Shown piece after piece: positions 22,546-33,908 of a DNA stretch of 64,000 nucleotides. The position numbers and the translations under genes were made by a program. Source of the DNA: Sophora flavescens (taxonomy: Eukaryota > Streptophyta > Magnoliopsida > Fabales > Fabaceae); NCBI GenBank assembly GCA_030762895.1, contig CM061070.1:32887652-32951651 (forward strand), in the 5' to 3' direction. The notes below the pieces were generated by a model. That model worked only from the letters and a program-made list of their open reading frames with translations, did not search any database and was not told where the DNA came from. Position 1 is the first letter of the stretch. Each line of letters opens with the position of its first letter.

Positions 22546-23257
22546 TGTAGGCGCCACAAATCCAAGGGGATTTGATAAGCCAATGTGAGGTTCGCCACAA
22601 GAATCGTGGATTCTTGATAAGAACAAGGGTTGGCTCAATGAAGAACCCAAGAGAGAAAACACTCTCACAATTGGAATCAATCCAAAATGAACTCAAAGTT
22701 ATCATTCATCATGTAATAGGTGTGTACATATAGCATAGGGAAGTAAAAACCAAAGGTCATCATAAGATGACATAAACTCCTAATAACTAGACATAACTCT
22801 CCACTATGTGGTTATTAAAAGAATATAACTATCCTACTTAAGAAAATAATAAAAGTGGTTCCATAACTTCTAAAGGAGTTACCTAGGCATGCAAACCAAA
22901 GGTTGCTCTCCTTTGTAAGTTCCAAAAACGTGCCAGCCACCATTCATAATGGGCCTTGCTCATTCATCAAGCTTGGTGTAGCCCAATTAACATATAACTC
23001 ATTTAAGGTCCAAGAATTCGTATTAAACTTGCAGCCCGTTTTTCACCATGATAGAAGCCGAATTTGGTCAAGAGGCCTGAGATATGATTTGTAGATAATT
23101 CCCTGAGATTTCCAACGCACCAAAGAATGTATCAATCGGAGATTCGTAGCTCAAGATATGACCAATTCAAGCATACGGGTTCACCACAATGAAAATAAAA
23201 TTTTCATCAAAAATATTAATTTGGCCTCAAATTGGACATCATCCTTGGTTTGCATCA
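22546..23257 (-). repeat. Family B LTR piece, minus strand
   Basis: It starts at an internal LTR position ('taggcgccacaaatcc') and runs to the LTR start TGATGC (reverse complement GCATCA) at 23257. It then abuts the family B primer-binding site in the opposite orientation, so this LTR is inverted relative to its neighbour. Confidence 0.85.
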
Positions 23258-23478
23258 TTTGGTATCTAGAGCCATCCTTCCTAGAGTGACTTATGATTTT
23301 GTTTTTTCAATTTTTTTCGGAAGTTTGAATTTTTCTTAGTGGGTTCTTCATGGAGTCACTAATGAAGAAAAATGATGCCAAGAAAATGGAGGATCTTTTC
23401 TATTCTAGATGCTATGTGAAGGACAAGATATGTAGCTTGGTCATTGATAGAAAGGGTTACATCAACCTAGCTAGTACC
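23258..23478 (+). pseudogene. Family B leader and ORF start, truncated
   Basis: Primer site, leader and about 43 codons of the family B ORF (ATG at 23350) are present. After 'gctagtacca' the sequence becomes the end of the family A LTR ('tcatca') and the family A primer site. A second such stub lies at 27195-27423. Confidence 0.8.
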
Positions 23479-24099
23479 ATCATCATTTGGTATCAAAGCT
23501 CAGGCTTTGATTGAAATTGTGTTGTGATTTTCGTTTTCTTCTTGTTCTTCTTCTACACCATTTTGTTCTTTTCTTTCTAAAAAAAAAAAAAACCAACAAA
23601 AAAAAAATTACTACTTTGATTCAGTTTTGAAGGGAAAAATTTCGTGGCTATTGTTTGATCATACACAAGTGTGCAAGTTTGATTCTTCTCTTCAAAGTTA
23701 AAAAAAAAAAAAAAAATCTGGGCGAAAAAAAAAAAAAATTGTTCTTGAAGTCTTGGAGAAAAGAGAAGAGAAAGTTCTATTTGGGCAATTTGTGTTCTAG
23801 AAAATATTTCCCTTCTTTCCTTTATTTCCTTATTCCAAACCTTTTCCTTTCTAGCCTTTCTTTTCTTGTTCCTTTGTTTGCTAAGTTTTTGTGATTTTTG
23901 TTGCTTGATTTTGGAATTTTTGTGTTTGTTGTCTTGATTCCTCTAAGAACACTCAAGGAGAACATTTGAGAGGAAAAAGGCAAGAGTGAAAAAAAAAATA
24001 CATTTTGTGTGGAAAAAGCCAAAAGAGTGGAAAAAAAAATCCATTGTGTGAACTAGTGAGGGAGTGTAGTGAGGAAACACAAACTCTTCTACTCAAATC
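23479..24099 (+). other. Family A primer-binding site and untranslated leader
   Basis: 'Tcatca' (family A LTR end), then TT, then TGGTATCAAAGCT (primer site variant). The leader has long A-runs and T-rich words and holds no ORF of interest. A similar leader opens the partial copies at 30736 and 34795. Confidence 0.75.
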
Positions 24100-25995
24100 A
24101 TGGCCAACAATGAGGATAGTCCACCACTATCTCCAAGGTCAGCCACTCTTCAAGCTAGGATGGCCAATCAAGTCCAAGCTCTTCAAAGACAAATGGAGCA
24201 AATGCAAGCCAATTATGATAGACAACTTGCTAACCTACACCGTGATGATTCTAGTGGATATGAGAGTGAAAGAAGAAGGCCTAGAGGAGGAGGACGTAGA
24301 GGAGAGAGGCGTGATAGAGGGCTTGAAGGGGTAAAAATCAAAGTTCCTCCCTTTATTGGGAAGAATGATCCGGAGGCTTACTTGGAGTGGGAGCTAAAAA
24401 TAGAACAAGTCTTTGATTGTAATTCATACAATGAAAGCAAGAAGGTGAAAGTAGCCGCCCTTGAGTTCAAGGAATATGCCCTTGTGTGGTGGGACCAACT
24501 ACAAAAAGAAAGGAGAAGACATGGAAGAGAGCCCATAGACACTTGGGAGGAGATGAAATTTATCATGAGGAAGAGGTATGTCCCAAATCATTATCAAAGG
24601 GATATTCACAACAAGTTACAAAGGCTTACCCAAGGGACCAAAAGCGTTGATGAATATTTCAAGGAGATGGAGTTGGCCTTACTTAGGTCAAATTTTAAAG
24701 AAGATAGGGAGGCTACCATGGCAAGGTTCTTACATGGCTTGAATCAAGATATTCAAGACATAGTGGAGTTACAAAATTATGTGGAGCTTGAAGATTTGGT
24801 TCAACAAGCGATTAAGGTGGAGCAACAAATTAAGAGGAGAAAGTCCAAATATTCTTTCTCTTCATCTTCCAAATTTCCATCCTCAAATTGGAAGGAAGAT
24901 TCAAAGAAGGAGGGTGCACCATTTTCTAAAGAGGCCGGGAGCACCCCTCAAGGAAAGAAGCCAACGGAAACAAGTTCTAGGAGCCGTGATGTGAAGTGTT
25001 TCAAATGCTTAGGCCAAGGGCATATTGCATCCCAATGCCCAACAAAGAGGACAATGGTGGCAAGGAATGGTGAAGTGGTCTCACAAAGCGAAGCCTCAAG
25101 TGAGGAGGAGAGTGAAAAAGGAGAAGAAATTCCGGAGGGAGACTTATTCATGGTAAGAAGGCTTTTGGGAAGTCAAGTCAAGGATCATGAAGCAAGCCAA
25201 AGGGAGAATATCTTTCATTCTAGATGTCTAATTCAAGGAAAGGTATGTTCTCTAATCATTGATGGTGGGAGTTGTGCCAATGTTGTAAGCACTAGATTGG
25301 TGTCCAAATTGAATCTTGTTACTAAGGCACATCCAAGGCCATATAGGCTTCAATGGCTAAGTGAGGTTGGGGAAACGGTGGTGAACAAACAAGTAGAGGT
25401 CCCATTCTAAATTGGAAAGTATGAAGATTGTGTCCTTTATGATGTGGTGCCTATGGAGGCAAGCCATATGTTGTTGGGAAGGCCTTGGCAATATGATAAA
25501 AAGGCCATCCATGATGGGTTCTCAAATAAGTTCACCTTCATGCATCAAGACCGAAAGGTCATTCTTTCTCCTTTATCTCCAAAGCAAGCTTGTGAGGATC
25601 AAATAAGAATGAGAGAAAAAAGAGAGCAAGAGAGAAAAGAAAAGGAGAGTGAGAAAAAGAAAGAAAAGGAGAGTGAAAAAAGGATTGAAAAAAAGAGTGA
25701 GAAAAAGATTGAAAAAAAAGGTGAGAAAACAATTGAAAAAAAGAGTGATCAAGATAAAAATAATGAGGAAAATATTGTGAAAATTAGTGAAAAGAAAGAG
25801 AGTTGTTTGGCAACAAAAAGTGAAGAGAAGGAGGCTTTGATTTCAAGGCAACCCCAATTCATTTTTTATTGCAACAATTTTTATTTAATTGCTAATGCTT
25901 CTAAGGATCTTTCTTTGTCTAGTGGTGTTGTACCTTTTTGTAGAAATTTGGTAATTTCATTCCAAAGGAAGCACCCTATGGCAATGTCATTGTGA
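24100..25995 (+). pseudogene. Family A gag-protease ORF interrupted by one stop codon
   Basis: The frame runs 24100-25410, stops at TAA (25408-25410) and reopens in the same frame to 25995. Domains in order: an N-terminal basic region (R-R-P-R-G-G-G); a retrotransposon gag domain (about residues 80-230, with A-L-V-W-W-D and R-Y-V-P-N-H-Y); a CCHC zinc knuckle at 24997-25038 (C-x2-C-x4-H-x4-C); a retropepsin region with I-D-G-G-S-C (Asp codon at 25261). After the stop come C-D/L-Y-D-V-V-P, L-G-R-P-W and a long Lys/Glu-rich tail. The stop splits the protease. Downstream, a frame change separates the last 95 codons (25992-26279). Pol is absent. It encodes structural gag for particle formation at best. 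Confidence 0.8.
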
Positions 25996-26279
25996 AGAAC
26001 ACTCTGGATGCACCCAAAATGACTAATTTTGGTGATGAAGACTTCAATTCGAGGACGAATTCATTCAAAGAAGGAGGGAATGATATGAGCCCAATTTGGA
26101 GTATGGTTCAAGAAGCTTATCAAGGACTTGGTGCGCCAATTACAAATGTTACAACCAAGAAAGCCCAACAAGTGTTAATTCAAACTATGGTTCTCTTCAT
26201 GGAAGCAAGCTCAAATGCAAGATTGGATGGAATGAAGCCCAAATTATTAACTTTCATTATCCAACTAAAGGATCCATGA
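25992..26279 (+). pseudogene. Family A ORF 3' end running into its LTR
   Basis: A 95-codon open frame, out of frame with the upstream ORF. It spans the conserved end F-N-S-R-T-N, the purine tract AAAGAAGGAGGG (about 26067-26078), the LTR start at 26082 and about 65 codons of LTR. The T-x-K-K-A-Q pattern near residue 55 resembles the T-R-A-x-K-K motif that many plant gypsy polyproteins carry inside the LTR. Confidence 0.6.
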
Positions 26280-27194
26280 CAAGAGGGGCGTGCAACATGA
26301 AGAAGAGTCCAATTTTAGTTGTTTGTTTTAATTCAATAAGTGTAAATGGGTTTTATGAGTGAGCCCAATTACTAAGTGATGTTTTTGGGGCAGCCCACTT
26401 GTAATCCATGATGGAAAACGAATTTGTCTTAGTAGGAGGAATCTTTAGCTTGCATGCTATAAGAACTCCTAAACTAGTGTGTTGATATTTTGATAAATTT
26501 TATAAATTATGGGGGGTTACACTTTTAATGTGAGAAGTGTAACCACCACATAATTAGGGGGATGAAGAGTCAAGAAGAGGGGGGGGGTAACCTTCATAGT
26601 CTTATGGCTGAGTTGAATGATTTGGTGGCTTCATTTTGAGGGTTTTTAAGCAAATTAACTCATGTTATGATGTCTGAGTTAAGAAGGGATTAGTGAGTCA
26701 TTTAGTGACATGATTGTGGGGGTTATGATCTCTTTGGGAAGCCAAAAGTTGGCAGGGATTAGTGAGTCATTTAGTGACATAATTAGGCTATTCAAGTGGA
26801 GGTTTCATTTTATCTTTGGATGCCAAGAGTTTGGCTGCCAAACTATATGTAAAACGAAAATTCATATGAAATAACAAGTTAGATGTTGTTGGAATTTATC
26901 CAAATTAGTGAGAAGTGTTTCTCCTAAGTTCTTGGTTGAACCAAGATTGAGTTCTTATCAAGAATCTCCAAATTCTTGTGGCGAACATCACTTGGCTTAT
27001 CAAACAATTTCCATTGTTTGTGGCGCCTTCATCATCTCTATCTCTTCCACTTTCTTCTTTCTTCTTCAACTTTTGTTTTGTTACTTAAATCTGAAATTGA
27101 TTTGGTCTTTGCTCTTGAACCAAAGTGGCACAACACTAAACGAATTTCAATCAAAAAAGATCATTTCAAGGCAACCACAAGTTGGTTGTTATCA
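26082..27194 (+). repeat. Family A-type LTR, diverged variant
   Basis: It starts TGATATGAGCCC right after the purine tract and ends 'ggttgttatca' before TTTGGTATCAGAGCC. At about 1.1 kb it is longer than the other A LTRs and clearly diverged. It contains a partial repeat of 'ggattagtgagtcatttagtgaca' type near 26685 and 26757. The following primer site belongs to family B. Confidence 0.75.
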
Positions 27195-28056
27195 TTTGGT
27201 ATCAGAGCCATCCTTCCTAGAGTGACTTATGATTTTGTTTCTCCAATTTTTTTCGAAAGTTTGAATTTTTCTTAGTGGGTTCTTCATGGAGTCACTAATG
27301 AAGAAAAATGATGCCAAGAAAATGGAGGATCTTTTCTATTCTAGATGCTATGTGAAGGACAAGATATGTAGCTTGGTCATTGATAGAAAGGGTTACATCA
27401 ACCTAGCTAGTACCACCATGGTGCAATTTGTGAGAAAAGAGAGGGAGTGTTGTGAGGACAAATTACATTTTCTACTACTCAAATGGGTGATAGTCCACCG
27501 TTGTCACCAAGGACAGCCACTCTACATGCTAGAATGGCCAATCAAGTTCAAGCACTCCAAAGACAAATGGAGCAAATGCAAGCCAACTATGATAGACAAC
27601 TAGCCAACCTTCAACGGGATGACTCAAGTGGCTATGATAGTGAAGAAAGAGGGAGGCCAAGAGGAGGAAGACCTAGAAGAGGAGGCCATAGGGGAGGAAG
27701 GCGTGATGAGAGGATTGAAGGGGTTAAAATCAAAGTTCCTTCCTTTTTTGGAAAGAATGACCCCGAAGCTTATTTGGAGTGGGAGCTTAAAATGGAGCAA
27801 GTCTTTGATTGTAACACTTACAATGAAAGAAAGAAAGTGAAGGTGGCAGCCTTGGAGTTCAAGGAGTATGCACTAGTATGGTGGGATCAATTCCAAAAGG
27901 AGAGGAGGAGAATTGGAGAGGAGCCAATTGAAACTTGGGAAGACATGAAAATTGTAATGAGGAGGAGATTTGTCCCAAAGCACTACCAAAGGGACATTCA
28001 CAATAAATTACAAAGACTCACCCAAGGTTCTAAAAGTGTGGATGAGTACTTCAAGG
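27195..28056 (+). pseudogene. Family B leader/ORF start joined to family A gag fragment
   Basis: 27286-27423 encodes the first 46 or so codons of the family B ORF, and the sequence then switches to the family A gag leader. From 27483 a gag frame runs with the same basic N terminus and gag domain as 24100, but it is cut after Y-F-K at about 28056. The join to a family B LTR shares the six bases CAAGGA. The gag here differs from the copy at 24100 by many substitutions, so it came from another A element. Confidence 0.8.
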
Positions 28057-28861
28057 ATGATGTCCAATTTGAGGCCAAATTAATATTTTTGATGAAAATT
28101 TTATTTTCATTGTGGTGAACCCGTATGCTTGATTTGGTCATATCTTGAGCTACGAATCTCCGATTGATGCATTCTTTGGTGCGTTGGAAAGCTTAGGGAA
28201 TTATCTACAAATCATATCCCAGGCCTCTTGACCAAATTCGGCTTATATCATGGTGAAAAAGGGCTGAAAGCTTAATACGAATTCTTGGACCTTAAATGAG
28301 TTATATGTTAATTGGGCTACACTAAGCTTGATGAATGAGCAAGGCCCATTATGAATGGTGGCTGGCACGTTTTTGGAACTTACAAAGGAGAGCAACCTTT
28401 GGCTTGCATGCCTAGGTAACTCCTTTAGAAGTTATGGAACCACTTTTATTATTTTCTTAAGTAGGATAGTTATGTTCTTTTAATAACCACTTAGTGGAGA
28501 GTTATGTCTAGTTATTAGGAGTTTATGTCATCTTATGATGACCTTTGGTTTTTATTTCCCTATGCTATATGTACACACCTATTACATGATGAATGATAAC
28601 TTTGAGTTCATTTTGGATTGATTCCAATTGTGAGAGTGTTTTCTCTCTTGGGTTCTTCATTGAGCCAACCCTTGTTCTTATCAAGAATCCAAGATTCTTG
28701 TGGCGAACCTCACATTGGCTTATCAAATCCCCTTGGATTTGTGGCGCCTACCTCCCATTTCTCATCTTATCCAATTTTGTATTTCATCTTCTTCTATAAT
28801 TTTGCTTGGTCACTCAAGGATAGATCCGAAAATATATATGTTCCTTGTTAGGATCATATCA
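28052..28861 (+). repeat. Family B LTR, first 15 bp missing
   Basis: It runs from 'caaggatgatgtccaattt' to '...ggatcatatca' at 28861. Apart from the missing start it differs from 29916-30735 at only about four positions I could count by eye, so the pair is young. Confidence 0.88.
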
Positions 28862-28953
28862 TTTGGTATCAGAGCCATCCGTCTTAGAGTGACTTATGAT
28901 TTTGTTTTTTCAATTTTTTTTCGGAAGTTTGAATTTTTCTTAGTGGGTTCTTC
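28862..28953 (+). other. Family B primer-binding site and leader
   Basis: After the LTR end come TT and TGGTATCAGAGC (28864-28875), complementary to the 3' end of initiator Met tRNA, followed by a 78-bp leader to the ATG at 28954. Confidence 0.85.
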
Positions 28954-29859
28954 ATGGAGTCACTAATGAATAAAAATGATGCCAAGAAAATGGAGGATCT
29001 TTTCTATTCTAGATGCTATGTGAAGGACAAGATATGTAGCTTGGTCATTGATAGAAAGGGTTACATCAACCTAGCTAGTACCACCATGGTGCAAAAGTTG
29101 GGACTTCCTCTTCTAGAGCATCCACAACCGTATGTCATTTGGAGCATCCCGGAGTTTAGTGATTTTGGTGACTTGATGGTGAACAAACAAGTACGAGTGC
29201 CATTCCGGATTGGGAGATATGAAGATGACATTTTATGTGATGTGGTGCCCATGGAAACGAAGCACTTGTTACTTGGGCGTCCATGGAGGATTGAACGACA
29301 AGCAAGATATGATGCCGACAACAACAAGTACTCATTTGTATTCAATAATCGCAAAATTACTCTTGGACCATTGTCACCAAAACAAGTGTATGAAGATCAA
29401 ATGTACTTGAAAGGTGAGAGTGAGAAAAAAAGAATGATTGAGAAAACAATAAAAGAAGAGTGTTTAGTGAATGAGGAAAGCAAAGAAGGAGAAGTAAGAA
29501 AAAAAGAAAGCCATGAGAAAAAGGTAGAAGAAAAGGGAATGGAGGAAAACAAACAGAATGAAAAAGATGTTGAGAAAAAGGTGGAGACTGCATTTTTTGA
29601 AGGGGAAAATAAAAAGAAAAAAATTGAGGCAAAGGTTGAAAGAAGAATTGAGAGTCTTCCTATAAAAGAAAATAAGGTGAAGGGAGCAATGTTGGCAAGG
29701 CAGCCTATATATATCTTTCTATGTAAAGATGCTTGTTTGACTACTAATGCAAACTCTTTGCCTAGAGGTGATGACTCTATTTTGAATGAAGTTGAAGAAA
29801 CAATTCCAAGAGAGGTGCCCCATGGATTCAAAATGGTTGTGTTTGAACCCGGAGGATAA
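28954..29859 (+). CDS. Family B retrotransposon ORF, protease-like fold without polymerase, copy 2
   Basis: 301 codons, intact, and nearly identical to the minus-strand copy at 19970-20875. It has the same order: a protease-like region with V-I-D-R-K-G in place of the D-G-G-S signature, then C-D-V-V-P and L-G-R-P-W, a Lys/Glu-rich middle and a conserved end before the stop. It sits in the one complete element of the mosaic: LTR 28052-28861, primer site, ORF, purine tract 29902-29913 and LTR 29916-30735. No polymerase or integrase lies between the ORF and the purine tract (about 55 bp), so the element could move only with proteins supplied by others. Confidence 0.75.
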   Translation: MESLMNKNDAKKMEDLFYSRCYVKDKICSLVIDRKGYINLASTTMVQKLGLPLLEHPQPYVIWSIPEFSDFGDLMVNKQVRVPFRIGRYEDDILCDVVPMETKHLLLGRPWRIERQARYDADNNKYSFVFNNRKITLGPLSPKQVYEDQMYLKGESEKKRMIEKTIKEECLVNEESKEGEVRKKESHEKKVEEKGMEENKQNEKDVEKKVETAFFEGENKKKKIEAKVERRIESLPIKENKVKGAMLARQPIYIFLCKDACLTTNANSLPRGDDSILNEVEETIPREVPHGFKMVVFEPGG

Positions 29860-29915
29860 AGAAGACTCCTTAAGGCAATAAATTCGAGGTCGAATTCTTT
29901 TCAAGAGGGAGGGAA

Positions 29916-30735
29916 TGATGCAAACCAAGGATGATGTCCAATTTGAGGCCAAATTAATATTTTTGATGAAAATTTTATTTTCATTGTGGTGAACCCGTAT
30001 GCTTGATTTGGTCATATCTTGAGCTACGAATCTCCGATTGATGCATTCTTTGGTGCGTTGGAAAGCTTAGGGAATTATCTACAAATCATATCTCAGGCCT
30101 CTTGACCAAATTCGGCTTATATCATGGTGAAAAAGGGCTGAAAGCTTAATACGAATTCTTGGACCTTAAATGAGTTATATGTTAATTGGGCTACACTAAG
30201 CTTGATGAATGAGCAAGACCCATTATGAATGGTGGCTGGCACGTTTTTGGAACTTACAAAGGAGAGCAACCTTTGGCTTGCATGCCTAGGTAACTCCTTT
30301 AGAAGTTATGGAACCACTTTTATTATTTTCTTAAGTAGGATAGTTATGTTCTTTTAATAACCACTTAGTGGAGAGTTATGTCTAGTTATTAGGAGTTTAT
30401 GTCATCTTATGATGACCTTTGGTTTTTATTTCCCTATGCTATATGTACATACCTATTACATGATGAATGATAACTTTGAGTTCATTTTGGATTGATTCCA
30501 ATTGTGAGAGTGTTTTCTCTCTTGGGTTCTTCATTGAGCCAACCCTTGTTCTTATCAAGAATCCAAGATTCTTGTGGCGAACCTCACATTGGCTTATCAA
30601 ATCCCTTTGGATTTGTGGCGCCTACCTCCCATTTCTCATCTTATCCAATTTTGTATTTCATCTTCTTCTATAATTTTGCTTGGTCACTCAAGGATAGATC
30701 CGAAAATATATATGTTCCTTGTTAGGATCATATCA
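29916..30735 (+). repeat. Family B 3' LTR, complete (820 bp)
   Basis: TGATGCAAACC...ATATCA, preceded by the purine tract AAGAGGGAGGG and AA. After it the primer site and leader belong to family A, not to flanking DNA, so this LTR doubles as a 5' LTR of a hybrid unit. Confidence 0.9.
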
Positions 30736-31296
30736 TTTGGTATCAGAGCTTAGGCTTTGGTTGAATTTCTGAGTTTTGTTCTTCATCTTCTACCGTTCTT
30801 CTTTTCTTCTTTTAAACCCAAAAACTATCAAAAAAAAAATTACACTTCGAATCTATTTGTGAATGGAAATTTCGTGGTTGTTGTTCTTGCTCAAAAACAA
30901 GTTTTCAAGCGTGATTCTCTTCTTCAAAGTTTGAAAAAAAAGGAAGAGAAAAGAAGTTTCCAATTGATCAATTAGTGTTCTTACAATTTTTTCCCTTCTT
31001 CCTTTTTTTTTTTTTTCATTTCCAAATCTTTTCCTTTCTAGCCTTTCTTTCTTTGTTTCCTTTAGTTTGATAAGTTTTTTTGGATTTTTGTTACTTGAAT
31101 TTCTTGGATTTTTGTGTGGATTGTTGTTTGACTCCTCTAAGGCCTAAAAGAGAACAATTGAGTGGAAAAAGGCAAGAGTGAAAATTACATCTTGTGTGGA
31201 AAAAGCCAATTGAGTGAAATATATATTGTGCACACATGGTGAGTGGATAGGTTCTTACATATATATTTTGTTATTTTATAACTTGTATTCTTTGCT
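30736..31296 (+). other. Family A leader (gag deleted)
   Basis: Primer site variant TGGTATCAGAGCT and the A/T-rich leader as at 23484, then a jump past gag to the charged C-terminal ORF. Confidence 0.7.
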
Positions 31297-32292
31297 ATGT
31301 TGCGATTTGAAAATTTCGACTATGTGCAAGAACATAGGAAAGAGGTTGAAGAGTGGATCCGGCAAATGCATGAGAGGCGTGACAAGAAGATGAGAGAGAA
31401 CGAAAAAAAGAGGTTGAGAAAAGAGGAAAGAATGAAAAGACAAATAGAAAGTTTTGAAGACTATGTGAAGAAGTTGGTGGAAGACTCCAACAAGAAAGAG
31501 AATGAGAGGAAAGAGAGAGAGAAAGCAAAACAAGAAAATGAGGCAAAAGCAAAAGAGAGTGAAAAGAAAAGTGACGATCAAAAGGAAGAAGAACAAGAGA
31601 GTGAAAAGAAGAGTGATGATAAAGAGAAAAATAATGAGAAAAATAGTGCGGAAATAATTGAGAAAAAAGAGAGTTATTTGGAAACAAAAAGTGAAGAGAA
31701 GAGGGTTTTAATTTCAAGGCAGCCCCGATGCATATTTTATTACAAGAATTTTCATTTGGTTGCTAACACTTCTAATGATCTCTTTTTGCCTAGTGATGTT
31801 GTAACTCTTTTGCAAAAATTTGGAAATCTCATCCAAAAGGAAGTACCCCATGGTTTGGAAACTTGTATGATTTCCAAAATGCTCAATAAATCACCCACTC
31901 TTGCTTTACCTCCTATTGAGATATATTTTGAACTTAAGTCTAAAGCACCCAATGTGATTGTGAGGAATACTTTAGATGGACCACCAATATCTAATTTTGG
32001 TGATGAAGATTGTTTCAATTCGAGGTCGAATACACTCAAAGAAGGAGGGGATGATATAAGCCAAGGGGGGGCAAGTCAACTTGTCATCAAGAATGATATG
32101 AGCCCAATAAGGAGCATGGACCAAGGAGCACTAAAAGGACTTGGTGGGTCTAAGACAAGAGCAAGAACCAAGAAAGCCCAAGAAGTTCTAAACCAAATAG
32201 TGTCAACCTTGACGGAAACAAGTCCAAGTTCAAGTCTTGATGGAGTGGAGGACAAAATGGTTACTTATCTCATCCAACTTGAAGACCCATGA
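31297..32292 (+). CDS. Family A C-terminal ORF, Lys/Glu-rich, extending into the LTR
   Basis: An open frame of 331 codons. Residues about 1-130 are strongly charged (R-K-E, K-K-E, E-K-K repeats, likely coiled coil). They are followed by a segment also present at 25830-25995 (S-R-Q-P-x-x-I-F-Y) and the conserved end with F-N-S-R. The frame then passes the purine tract AAAGAAGGAGGGG (32038-32050) and the LTR start at 32052 and ends 241 bp inside the LTR. Compared with 24100-26279 it lacks gag, zinc knuckle and protease, so it is an internally deleted derivative. No enzymatic domain is seen. Confidence 0.6.
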   Translation: MLRFENFDYVQEHRKEVEEWIRQMHERRDKKMRENEKKRLRKEERMKRQIESFEDYVKKLVEDSNKKENERKEREKAKQENEAKAKESEKKSDDQKEEEQESEKKSDDKEKNNEKNSAEIIEKKESYLETKSEEKRVLISRQPRCIFYYKNFHLVANTSNDLFLPSDVVTLLQKFGNLIQKEVPHGLETCMISKMLNKSPTLALPPIEIYFELKSKAPNVIVRNTLDGPPISNFGDEDCFNSRSNTLKEGGDDISQGGASQLVIKNDMSPIRSMDQGALKGLGGSKTRARTKKAQEVLNQIVSTLTETSPSSSLDGVEDKMVTYLIQLEDP

Positions 32293-32977
32293 TGGGCTTG
32301 GACGTCCACTTCCCATATTATCATTTTCTAGTTTATTTCAAGTAAATAAAGTGCAATAAACTTGGGTTTTATGAAGAATTTCGAATTTGGGTGCATAGTG
32401 GGAGGAATCTTGTTGGTTTGCATACCAATAGTAACTCCTTTAAGTTTTTAGACTTTTTATGTTTTGTTAATTATGTGGGAGTTACACTTTTAATTTGAGA
32501 AATAAGTGTGGCTGCTACATAATGATAGAGAGAGGGTAATAAGTCACTATTAAGTGGTTGAGTTAAGTGTGAATTTAGTAAGTCATGAATAGGCTAGTTA
32601 TGTGGGGGTTATGGAATCAATGGGAAGACAAAGGGTGAAGCCAAATGTTGGCAGCCACACCCCTATATGTAACATGCCTAAACACATGAAATGGTAACTT
32701 GGATGTTGAATTTGGATTAAATCCATTTGTGAGGGAATTGTCTCTCTTTGGTTCTTGGTTGAGCCATCTTGTTCTTATCAAGAATCCACGATTCTTGTGG
32801 CGAACCTCACTTGGCTTATCAAACTCTCTAGTTTGTGGCGCCATCACCATCTCTAATCTTCACCATTTTCATATTTTCTTCCTTTTATGTTACAACTCAA
32901 TTCTGACTTGGATTTGTAATTGTTAAAATTCAACCAAAAAGATCATCAAAGGCAACCTCACCATTTGGTTGTCATCA
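32052..32977 (+). repeat. Family A LTR, complete (926 bp)
   Basis: It starts TGATATAAGCC after the purine tract and ends 'gttgtcatca'. It is immediately followed by a family B purine tract ('ttcaagagggaggg') rather than by host DNA. Confidence 0.9.
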
Positions 32978-32995
32978 TATTCAAGAGGGAGGGAA

Positions 32996-33816
32996 TGATG
33001 CAAACCAAGGATGATGTCCAATTTGAGGCCAAATTAATATTTTTGATGAAAATTTTATTTTCATTGTGGTGAACCCGTATGCTTGATTTGGTCAGATCTT
33101 GAGCTACGAATATCCGATTGATGCATTCTTTGGTGCGTTGGAAACCTTAGGGAATTATCTACAAATCATATCTCAGGCTTCTTGACCAAATTCGGCTTCT
33201 ATCATGGTGAAAAAGGGCTGCAAGCTTAATACGAATTCTTGGACCTTAAATGAGTTATATGTTAATTGGGCTACACTAAGCTTGATGAATGAGCAAGGCC
33301 CATTATTAAATGGTGGCTGGCACGTTTTTGGAACTTACAAAGGAGAGCAACCTTTGGCTTGCATGCCTAGGTAACTCCTTTAGAAGTTATGGAACCACTT
33401 TTATTATTTTCTTAAGTAGGATAGTTATGTTCTTTTAATAACCACTTAGTGGAGAGTTATGTCTAGTTATTAGGAGTTTATGTCATCTTATGATGACCTT
33501 TGGTTTTTATTTCCCTATGCTATATGTACACACCTATTACATGATGAATGATAACTTTGAGTTCATTTTGGATTGATTCCAATTGTGAGAGTGTTTTCTC
33601 TCTTGGGTTCTTCATTGAGCCAACCCTTGTTCTTATCAAGAATCCAAGATTCTTGTGGCGAACCTCACCTTGGCTTATCAAATCCCCTTGGATTTGTGGC
33701 GCCTACATACCATTCCTCATCTTATCCAATTTTTTATTTCACCTTCTTCTACAATTTTGCTTGGTCACTCAAGGATAGATCCGAAAATATATATGTTCCT
33801 TGTTAGGATCATATCA
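32996..33816 (+). repeat. Family B LTR, complete (821 bp)
   Basis: TGATGCAAACC at 32996 to ATATCA at 33816. A B purine tract precedes it and a B primer site with the extra T (TGGTATC-T-AGAGCC) follows. Confidence 0.9.
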
Positions 33817-33908
33817 TTTGGTATCTAGAGCCATCCTTCCTAGAGTGACTTATGATTTTGTTTTTTCAACTTTTTTCGGAAGTTTGAATTTTTCTTAGTG
33901 GGTTCTTC

